Shown here piece after piece: positions 1-4,831 of a stretch of DNA of 17,475 bases (position 1 is its first letter; each line of letters begins with the position of its first letter). Source of the stretch: CAZLLV01 sp964560325 (lineage in GTDB: Bacteria; Acidobacteriota; Thermoanaerobaculia; Multivoradales; DATKCC01); contig CAZLLV010000198.1 in assembly GCA_964560325.1 (NCBI GenBank), positions 1 through 17,475 of the forward strand. Direction: 5' to 3'. Both the position numbers and the translations under genes were made by a program. The notes beneath the pieces were generated by a model. That model saw only the letters and a program-made list of their open reading frames with translations, was not told where the DNA came from and did not search any database.

Positions 1-610
1 CACGCGGGGCTCGAAATCGCGAGAGAGTAGAGCCCTCCTGGGAGCCTCGACCCGGGTGAGGGCTAGAAAGCGGGCAGGGTGAACGTAAGTGAATCTGCGA
101 TCCGATCGTCATGCGAGAACAAGCCCAAGAGGCTGAAAGGCTTGGACCAAAAGGTGACGGTGCCGGGAAGGAGCCTCGAACGGCAACCCCTCGCGGTCAG
201 AAGCGGCACCCGGTCGATAGCAGGCACCTACCCCCGCGTGGACTTCTGGAGCGGAACGTGGAAACCCCGTACCTTTGCCTGACCGAGGGTCGAGCCCGAT
301 CTTTCCTCCCCGGTGGAGAGCCCTGCTCTCTCCGGCCAGGATCGTTCCGGCCCGCGCACGGCCCGATCTTCTCTCCCTCCTGTGGAGGCCAGAGTCGTTC
401 CGGCACGGCCGCCCTCGGCCCGAGGCAAGCCGACCGCAAGGAGAGCCCACGGAGGTGCGGGACAGGATGCTGGAAGAAGCGAATGCCGGCTTGTAACGAG
501 TCGGATACGGGACGCTCGTGCCCGGCCCGAAAGGGAGCCCACGTCCAGCAGGTGCTCCGTCGCGAGAGAGCTTGGAGAACCGTCTTGACGGGGGAAGGCG
601 ACAGGCGGCC

Positions 611-739
611 GTGAACGCGGCCGGCGCGCCCTCGGACCTCTCCTGGTCGTCCGTCGATTGGCGGTCGGTCAATCGAGAGGTGTGGCGGCTGCAGGTGCGT
701 ATTGCGAAGGCAGTGCGAGAAGAGGAACCGTCATGGTAG
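611..739 (+). pseudogene. Remnant N-terminus of group II intron reverse transcriptase
   Basis: Forty-two codons from a GTG at 611 encode a peptide containing WSSVDWRSVNREVWRLQVRI and then AKAVREE. This matches the RVT_N segment that begins group II intron RTs (pattern W..IDW..V...V.RLQ.RI.KA). A purine-rich GGGGGAAGG run lies upstream. Homology stops at about 725, the frame ends at a TAG at 737-739, and domain V follows within 55 nt. The polymerase, X/maturase and endonuclease domains, some 400 or more residues, are missing. A deletion inside intron domain IV is the simplest explanation. The start is inferred; an ATG at 518 in the same frame is possible but lies in intron domain structure. 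Confidence 0.75.
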
Positions 740-792
740 ACTCCACTTCAACACGTAACTGCTGGGTCGGTCAACCGGCCTTTGGAATGCTT

Positions 793-869
793 GAGCCGTA
801 TGCGGGGAAACTCGCACGTACGGTTCTGAGAGGAGCTGGGGGCCGGTGACGGCCCCCAGCTTACTCGAC
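793..869 (+). ncRNA. Group II intron domains V and VI
   Basis: Domain V occupies 793-826 and is 34 nt, the canonical length. It opens GAGCCG with the catalytic AGC at 794-796 and is capped by a GAAA tetraloop at 807-810. Its lower arm is ACGTACGGTTC. Domain VI has a perfect 11-bp stem (834-844 with 851-861). Its unpaired A863 is the seventh base counted back from the 3' splice site at 869, the usual position of the branch-point adenosine. Catalytic and branching elements both look intact. Confidence 0.9.
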
Positions 870-906
870 GGGCGGCGCAGAGGCGAAGCGATGGGAGAAG
901 AGTAGG

Positions 907-1389
907 ATGGCATTCCTAGATCATGAAGGTGGTGCAGAATACCCCTACAACAGAGAGGATGTCCTCGATGCCTTGGCTCAAGCTATTTCTCGCCTAGAGG
1001 GAGTGGAATTAGAGTCGGTCGACAAGTTAGCCGGTCGAATCGTTGCGAAGGCGGGGATAAGTCTCATGTCTTGGGGAGAAGCGATTCCGATATCTGTGGC
1101 GGAGCTAGGGCCTGGCCGTACGCGCGTTAGCGTTACTTCGGCCCCCAAGACAGGAGCTCTTTTCGGTGGGGCCTTCGATGGGGGCAAGAACAGACGCAAT
1201 ATCGAGGCAATCCTCTCGGCGCTGTCGAAGGAGCTTGGCAAGAAAGCGCCTGCCGAGATGCAATCGTCCCACGCGGGAGAAGGCGAACTCGCTCCCAGAT
1301 TAACGAAGCTCAAGATGCTCCTTGACGAAGGCCTCATCACCGAAGAAGAGTACAACACCCGCAGGAAGGAGATTCTCGCTGAAATCTAA
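907..1389 (+). CDS. SHOCT domain-containing protein
   Basis: A 160-residue soluble protein without signal peptide or membrane segment. Residues 1-110 form a small alpha/beta domain with the stretch MSWGEAIPISV, then GRTRVSVTSAPKTG, then GKNRRNIEAIL. I have seen this arrangement in other SHOCT proteins, but its function is unknown to me. Residues 127-160 (KLKMLLDEGLITEEEYNTRR) are a clear SHOCT domain, a short C-terminal helical hairpin usually joined to other domains and thought to mediate oligomerisation or binding. The ATG at 907 follows a purine-rich GGGAGAAGAGTAGG. The gene begins 37 nt after the group II intron. Codon use is much less GC-biased than in the genes beyond 3,800, consistent with acquired DNA. 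Confidence 0.8.
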   Translation: MAFLDHEGGAEYPYNREDVLDALAQAISRLEGVELESVDKLAGRIVAKAGISLMSWGEAIPISVAELGPGRTRVSVTSAPKTGALFGGAFDGGKNRRNIEAILSALSKELGKKAPAEMQSSHAGEGELAPRLTKLKMLLDEGLITEEEYNTRRKEILAEI

Positions 1390-1412
1390 TCGCGACGCGA
1401 CCGGCGAACCAA

Positions 1413-1457
1413 CCCGCTGCACCGGGCAGCCGGCTTCGCCGGTCGCCGGTGTGCGGG
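1413..1457. repeat. Imperfect hairpin, attC-like or REP-like (copy 1)
   Basis: Outer arms CCCGC/GCGGG (1413-1417 and 1453-1457) and CACCGG/CCGGTG (1420-1425 and 1446-1451) enclose an inner stem GCCGGC-TTC-GCCGGT (1429-1443). It lies 24 nt after the stop of the SHOCT gene. The same CCGGCTTCGCCGG core, also preceded by AACCCGC, recurs at 2402-2449. Layout and position after a gene are like an integron attC site, but the R' core consensus GTTRRRY is absent. Confidence 0.45.
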
Positions 1458-1559
1458 CACCTTCCCCGCGGAGCTACAAAGCGAGTGAAGCCCGCATGCT
1501 CGTGAGCCTCGGGTTGAGGAGTTTAGCTGCGGTCCTGGAAGGAACGCGAGGCGTGTGGC

Positions 1560-1576
1560 GATACCCAGCGGGTATC
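1560..1576. repeat. Perfect inverted repeat upstream of the small membrane protein gene
   Basis: GATACCC-AGC-GGGTATC forms a 7-bp perfect stem with a 3-nt loop, about 80 nt upstream of the ATG at 1655. It could be an operator or a weak hairpin. No T-run follows, so a Rho-independent terminator is unlikely. Apart from this and the hairpin at 1413-1457, the 265-nt gap 1390-1654 shows nothing I recognise. Confidence 0.35.
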
Positions 1577-1654
1577 CCCCGACACATCCAGCTTCGTGGG
1601 TGAGCACTTTTTCGGGTTACCAGTAAACGTCCATGTTAGCATCAGGAGAATGCA

Positions 1655-2089
1655 ATGGCAATTAGCCAAGAATGGCGCAGGGCTGCTCGACACTACAGGC
1701 GTCTCGATGAGGAGGGAAGAGAGCTGTACTGGCGGGACCTCTCCCCTGAGCAGCAACGATTCCTCGCTGATGCTCTTTCGCTGAGACAGCGCGGCTGGGG
1801 TCGTTCACTCGCGATAGGATGTTCTGGGATGTTCATTGGGGCGACTCTCATCATTTTAGTTCAGATTGCCGCCCTGGTGCGCGGGGTTCAATTTGTGGGG
1901 AACGCTATGGAGGACGTGTCAGGAGCTACAGCGGCAACCAGCACGCCGTCGAATCGTGAAGCGCCGCCAGTAGGATGCGAAGATCCCATCTACGCAGAGA
2001 TAAACATTATGGAATGCAATCCAGGGGAGTATTACAGAGGATGGAAGAGAAACCGGGAAATGAATGAAGCGGACGGACGGGTGCCTTAG
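1655..2089 (+). CDS. Small single-pass membrane protein of unknown function
   Basis: A 144-residue protein I do not recognise. Residues 1-50 are charged and helical, with the motif DLSPEQQRFLADAL at 28-41. One membrane segment spans about residues 51-75 (SLAIGCSGMFIGATLIILVQ). A polar tail of about 65 residues carries two cysteines (GCEDPIYAEINIMEC, about 107-121). With positive residues just before the membrane segment and few after it, the tail is probably outside, where the cysteines could form a disulphide. The start is supported by AGGAG at 1644-1648, six bases before ATG. It lies alone between two hairpin-bearing spacers, and its base composition matches the other island genes. The reading frame is convincing; the function is not known. 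Confidence 0.65.
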   Translation: MAISQEWRRAARHYRRLDEEGRELYWRDLSPEQQRFLADALSLRQRGWGRSLAIGCSGMFIGATLIILVQIAALVRGVQFVGNAMEDVSGATAATSTPSNREAPPVGCEDPIYAEINIMECNPGEYYRGWKRNREMNEADGRVP

Positions 2090-2155
2090 ACTTTCTGGCC
2101 CGGCTTACCCGCTACACGTCAGCGAAGGAGCCAGGTTTCTTGTTGCCAGATCTCC

Positions 2156-2211
2156 GTCGAACCCGTCGGTAAAGCGGGCACGCAGGCGCGCCGCTCACCG
2201 ACACGAACGTA
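2156..2211. repeat. Imperfect palindrome resembling a degenerate integron attC site
   Basis: GTCGAAC (2156-2162) is followed by nested arms GTCGGT/ACCGAC (2165-2170 and 2197-2202) and AGCGG/CCGCT (2173-2177 and 2191-2195), then CGAACGTA. One strand translates as SNPSVKRARR and another frame as GAPLTDTNV. From memory, such peptides are spurious tails produced when genes read into attC-type repeats. The right-hand core reads GTACTGA where active attC sites have GTTRRRY, so if this is attC it has decayed. Confidence 0.4.
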
Positions 2212-2358
2212 CTGAAGTTCTTACTCGCCGGGTTCCAGTTATCCAGAGTCAAGGTCGGGGCAGAAGGCAGGGGACGCTCTCCCGTTACCGCATTCGCAGG
2301 AATTGGATGTGCCCTTATCCAACTCGTCGCGAGCATTCTCACCATCATTCTGTTCTGA
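2178..2358 (+). other. Stop-free hydrophobic stretch without a start codon (possible gene remnant)
   Basis: About 60 codons are open in one frame up to a TGA at 2356-2358. They end in a hydrophobic run (TAFAGIGCALIQLVASILTI) that looks like a membrane helix. No ATG, GTG or TTG occurs in this frame after the upstream TAA, and there is no Shine-Dalgarno sequence. It may be the tail of a lost membrane protein or chance. With the hairpins at 2156-2211 and 2402-2449, this is all I can see in the 420-nt gap 2090-2509. Confidence 0.25.
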
Positions 2359-2401
2359 GGAGTTGATCGTTTGGGTGGCACAGACCGGATTAACGCATAA
2401 C

Positions 2402-2449
2402 CCGCGTGTGGAGACGGACCGGCTTCGCCGGCAACTCGCCCGCATGCGG
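2402..2449. repeat. Imperfect hairpin, attC-like or REP-like (copy 2)
   Basis: Outer arms CCGCGTG and CATGCGG (2402-2408 and 2443-2449, one G-T pair) flank a perfect inner stem CCGGC-TTC-GCCGG (2419-2431). The inner core and the preceding AACCCGC are shared with the hairpin at 1413-1457. It sits 61 nt upstream of the CPBP protease gene. Confidence 0.4.
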
Positions 2450-2509
2450 CATCTGGTGGGAGACTGACGACGCTCTACTGATCGCGGTCCGTGGATAAGG
2501 AGGAATGCC

Positions 2510-3199
2510 GTGTGGTTCTTACCCCAAGGGATCGGCCTGATGTTCACCAACGGCGTCAACGCCCTGTACTACTACGCCCGCGAAGCCGGGAAGATCTTCT
2601 TGGCGAGCCCGGGGACCGTCACGGTCGTCGCGGTCACCACCTATTTCTATCCTTCGAGGGCCGCCACGGTGTATGGCGGAGTCATCGCGTCGCGCGGAGC
2701 GACCTGGATCGCGCGTCAGGTCGACGAGAGGTATCATTATCACTTCGCCGACGTCGCCGACTGGCTTCTCGACCACCTGCCCAGGTCCGCGCAGCGCGCC
2801 TACCTGACGGCTGTTCAAACTCCGGCCATCCCCATGAGAATGGTGAGCACCTATGCGGCAAACCCGGGTCGCAGGCTGTACCTCCTCAACGAGACGACCG
2901 TCTCGGAGATCGTCGCCCCGGTGGTCGAGGAGGTTATTTATCGGTACGCCGGCCAGGAGCTTCTCGCTCGAGGCATGATGGCCTTGAGCGTCCCACAGAG
3001 CCTTGCGTACATGATCTCGACGTCGATCGCTTCGTCGTTGTTCGCTGGGGGGCACAGTCCCGACCCCAGAGACCAGCAGTACCGCCAGACGTTGATTTCG
3101 GGAATCGTTTTCGGCGTGATGATGCAGTACTGGGGCTTGCCGACGGCGATGCTCACCCACTCGGGTAACAACGTGGCCATCCGGCTGCTCAAACTTTGA
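2510..3199 (+). CDS. CPBP-family intramembrane metalloprotease
   Basis: A 229-residue membrane protein with all three CPBP (Abi/CAAX-like) motifs: EExxxR at E140-E141...R145 (VVEEVIYRY), FxxxH at F178-H182 (LFAGGH), and HxxxN at H217-N221 (THSGNN). These residues line the intramembrane active site of this protease superfamily. Bacterial members act in bacteriocin immunity, peptide maturation or signalling; the substrate here cannot be told. Hydrophobic segments surround the motifs and also lie near residues 35-65. I chose the GTG at 2510 because a full AAGGAGG (2497-2503) lies six bases upstream; the nearby ATG at 2505 is out of frame. It stands alone in the island with no peptide partner in sight. 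Confidence 0.85.
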   Translation: MWFLPQGIGLMFTNGVNALYYYAREAGKIFLASPGTVTVVAVTTYFYPSRAATVYGGVIASRGATWIARQVDERYHYHFADVADWLLDHLPRSAQRAYLTAVQTPAIPMRMVSTYAANPGRRLYLLNETTVSEIVAPVVEEVIYRYAGQELLARGMMALSVPQSLAYMISTSIASSLFAGGHSPDPRDQQYRQTLISGIVFGVMMQYWGLPTAMLTHSGNNVAIRLLKL

Positions 3200-3213
3200 C
3201 CGTCCAGTGGAGG

Positions 3214-3233
3214 CACCGGCACCGGTGCCGGTG
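3214..3233. repeat. Perfect 20-bp palindrome between protease and toxin-antitoxin genes
   Basis: CACCGGCACCGGTGCCGGTG is identical to its own reverse complement. It lies 14 nt after the protease stop and directly before the TAGACT element of the toxin gene. It could be an operator bound by the antitoxin (autoregulation is usual in such systems) or a transcription-stopping hairpin, though no T-run follows. Confidence 0.45.
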
Positions 3234-3235
3234 AG

Positions 3236-3241
3236 GTAGAC
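3236..3241 (+). promoter_or_regulatory. Candidate -10 element of the toxin-antitoxin operon
   Basis: TAGACT fits a TANNNT -10 box and ends seven bases before the ATG at 3249. Transcription would therefore start at or next to the start codon, giving a leaderless message. No Shine-Dalgarno sequence is present. The palindrome at 3214-3233 would overlap the -35 to -10 spacer. Confidence 0.4.
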
Positions 3242-3248
3242 TCGGCGC

Positions 3249-3527
3249 ATGGGGGCGACGTTTGAATGGGACCCAGCCAAGGATGAAGCGAATCGCAGGA
3301 AGCACGGCGTCTCGTTCAGATAAGCGATCCCAGCCTTCATGGACCCACTCTCGATCACCGTTCCCGACCCCGACCACTCCGTTGAAGAGGAGGGACTCCT
3401 CCTGCTCGGCGAGAGCCACAAGGGCCAGCTTTTGGTTGTCTCCCACACAGACAGGCAGGATCGTATCCGCATCATCAGTGTTCGAAAGGCTGACCGCCGT
3501 GAACGGAGAGAATATGAGCAAGGCTGA
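3249..3527 (+). pseudogene. brnT: BrnT-family toxin gene with an in-frame stop
   Basis: Reading straight through gives a near full-length BrnT RNase (about 92 residues). The N-terminus has FEWDPAKDEANRRKHGVSF; then come DPLSITVPDPDHS, LLVVSHTD and RIRIISVRKADRRERREYEQG. The WD..K...N..KHG.SF start and the RIRIIS.RKA..RER..YE end are family hallmarks. A TAA at 3321-3323, codon 25, interrupts the frame where the family usually has Glu or Asp, so one GAA-to-TAA change explains it. The frame is otherwise preserved with no indel, suggesting recent inactivation, a sequencing error or recoding. BrnT toxins are ribonucleases neutralised by a partner encoded just downstream. The last 14 nt overlap the next gene, whose ATG lies inside this frame. 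Confidence 0.8.
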
Positions 3528-3732
3528 GGCGACAGATAAGGACCTCGACATGCGGCCGTACTACGATTTCAGTGGTGGAGTACGAGGCAAGTATGTTCGG
3601 AGGTTTGCTGGCAGCTGCAAGGTTGTGGAGCTCGAGCCAGACGTGGCGGAGGTGTTTCCCGACGCTGCTTCGGTGAACGATACTCTCCGCGACGTGATCG
3701 CAGCGCGGGCAGCGAAGGCCGGAGCCAGGTAG
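3514..3732 (+). CDS. Putative antitoxin partner of the BrnT-type toxin
   Basis: A 72-residue protein containing YYDFSGGVRGKYVRRF, then VVELEPDVAEVFPDAASVNDTLR and a basic alanine-rich end. I recognise this DFSGGVRGKY...DPDVA.VFP....VN..LR pattern as that of small proteins encoded directly after BrnT-like toxins, taken to be antitoxins with a ribbon-helix-helix-like C-terminus. It is not the classical BrnA sequence. The ATG at 3514 is preceded by GGAGAG and lies inside the toxin frame, so translation is probably coupled. With the toxin interrupted, ribosomes would stop at codon 25 and re-initiate poorly unless the local GGAGAG suffices. The gene itself is intact. Role inferred from context. 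Confidence 0.65.
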   Translation: MSKAEATDKDLDMRPYYDFSGGVRGKYVRRFAGSCKVVELEPDVAEVFPDAASVNDTLRDVIAARAAKAGAR

Positions 3733-3791
3733 GCGCCTGCGACGCCCCGGCGGCGGAGGCACGCCAGGTCTCCTGACGACCCCCGATCCCG

Positions 3792-3797
3792 TACAAT
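3792..3797 (+). promoter_or_regulatory. Candidate -10 element of the diguanylate cyclase gene
   Basis: TACAAT fits the -10 consensus and ends nine bases before the GTG at 3807. No Shine-Dalgarno sequence is present, so a leaderless or nearly leaderless message is likely. I see no convincing -35 box. Confidence 0.4.
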
Positions 3798-3806
3798 CAC
3801 CCGGTC

Positions 3807-4811
3807 GTGCCGACCTGCTTGATCATCGATGACAGCCGCCTCGCCCGCGAGGCGCTGCGGCGGATGCTGGTCGCGAGCGGGCTGTTCGAGGAGGTGATCG
3901 AGGCGGCGGACGGGGCCGAGGCGCTCGACGTGTTGGCCGAGCGGGAGGGGGAGGAGGGGGTCGATCTCGTTCTCTGCGACCTCGTCATGCCGGAGGTCGA
4001 CGGCTTCGCCTTCCTCGACCGCTTCGGCGAGGTCAACGGCGTCGCCGAGGTCCCGGTCATCGTCCTCACCGGGCAGGACGACCTCGAATCGAAGGTCCAG
4101 GCCCTCGAGTCGGGCGCCTCCGACTACCTCACGAAGCCGTTCGCCGAGGCCGAGCTGGTCGCCCGGGTCAAGGTCCACCTCAACCTCAAGCGCCTGCGCG
4201 AGGAGCTGCACGAGGCGAACGACCGCTTGCGCGAGATGGTCGACCGCGATCCGCTGACCGGCGTCTTCAACCAGCGCCACTGGCGCAACCTCGTCGCCCG
4301 CGAGCTCGACCGCAGCCGCCGCCACGGCGGCGTGCTCTCCGTCATCGTCGCCGACGCCGACCACTTCAAGCGGGTCAACGACCGCTTCGGCCACGTCGCC
4401 GGCGACCTGGTGCTGAAGTCGATCGCCCGCGCGTTCGTCGACAGCCTCCGCAGCCACGACTCGGTCGGCCGCTACGGCGGGGAGGAGTTCGTGGTGCTCC
4501 TGCCGGAGACCGGGATCGCGGAGGCGGTCCGGGCCGCCGAGCGGCTACGCCGGGCGGTCGCCGACCTGCGTTTCGAGGGGCTCGACGAGCTGCGGGTCTC
4601 GCTCAGCCTCGGTGTCGCCGAGGCGGGCGGCGGGGAGGGGGCTCGCCCCGCCGGACCGCAGAGCGCGGCCGAGCCGGCAGACGGCACGGTCGACCCCTCC
4701 GGCCCCGCGGTCGACGCGCTCATCCACGCCGCCGACGAGGCGCTCTACGAGGCGAAGAACGCCGGGCGCAACCGCGTCGTGGCGGCGACGCCGGTCGTCG
4801 TCCCCGGCTGA
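3807..4811 (+). CDS. Response regulator diguanylate cyclase (REC-GGDEF)
   Basis: A 334-residue cytoplasmic protein that would make cyclic di-GMP from two GTP when phosphorylated. Residues 1-120 are a receiver domain with acidic D8-D9, phospho-acceptor D58 (LVLCDLVMPEVDG), T88 and K110. A helical linker (about 123-145) leads to the GGDEF domain, which has the active-site GGEEF at 224-228 and the inhibitory I-site RSHD at 215-218, five residues upstream as in PleD. Catalysis and product inhibition both look intact. Unusually, a Gly/Ala/Pro-rich insert of about 30 residues (about 264-294) separates SLGVAE from the final ALIHAADEALYEAKNAGRNRV. No partner kinase is adjacent. The GTG start is chosen because the receiver begins there directly. 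It is followed after 20 nt by the SRPBCC gene. Confidence 0.92.
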   Translation: MPTCLIIDDSRLAREALRRMLVASGLFEEVIEAADGAEALDVLAEREGEEGVDLVLCDLVMPEVDGFAFLDRFGEVNGVAEVPVIVLTGQDDLESKVQALESGASDYLTKPFAEAELVARVKVHLNLKRLREELHEANDRLREMVDRDPLTGVFNQRHWRNLVARELDRSRRHGGVLSVIVADADHFKRVNDRFGHVAGDLVLKSIARAFVDSLRSHDSVGRYGGEEFVVLLPETGIAEAVRAAERLRRAVADLRFEGLDELRVSLSLGVAEAGGGEGARPAGPQSAAEPADGTVDPSGPAVDALIHAADEALYEAKNAGRNRVVAATPVVVPG

Positions 4812-4831
4812 CGGCCGATCGGTTCCCCTCC

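Larger units (their letters stand above)
1..869 (+). mobile_element. Group II intron, 3' portion, reverse transcriptase largely deleted
   Basis: This is a self-splicing retroelement RNA seen from inside domain I to its 3' end. The 3' landmarks are clear: a canonical 34-nt domain V at 793-826, a domain VI hairpin at 834-861, and a terminal ...TTACTCGAC ending at 869. The 5' part (about 1-600) is long, structured and non-coding, with a run at 119-136 reading AACAAGCCCAAGAGGCTG that I recognise from IIB-like (CL-type) introns. The GUGYG-type 5' end is not visible, so the element starts at or before the window edge. An intact intron of this class is about 2-2.5 kb with an RT-maturase ORF in domain IV. 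Here only about 40 N-terminal RT codons remain (611-739) before the sequence jumps to the region preceding domain V. It is therefore an ORF-deleted intron. Splicing would need a maturase encoded elsewhere, or the element is dead. Confidence 0.85.

Noticed and set aside
111..614. Open frames on both strands within the first 670 bases
   Set aside because: They lie in intron domains I-IV, which are structured RNA. None resembles a protein, apart from the RT fragment at 611-739.
1413..2449. CRISPR-like spaced repeats
   Set aside because: The related hairpins are only two or three, differ in length and are hundreds of bases apart, unlike a CRISPR array.
2491..3168. 225-codon + strand frame starting with GTG at 2491 over the CPBP gene
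   Set aside because: The frame at 2510 carries all three CPBP motifs and a full AAGGAGG. The 2491 frame gives an Arg-rich shadow product.
3561..4457. 298-codon minus-strand open frame over the antitoxin and diguanylate cyclase
   Set aside because: It is antisense to a gene with intact receiver and GGEEF motifs. The product is Val/Asp/Glu-rich low-complexity sequence.
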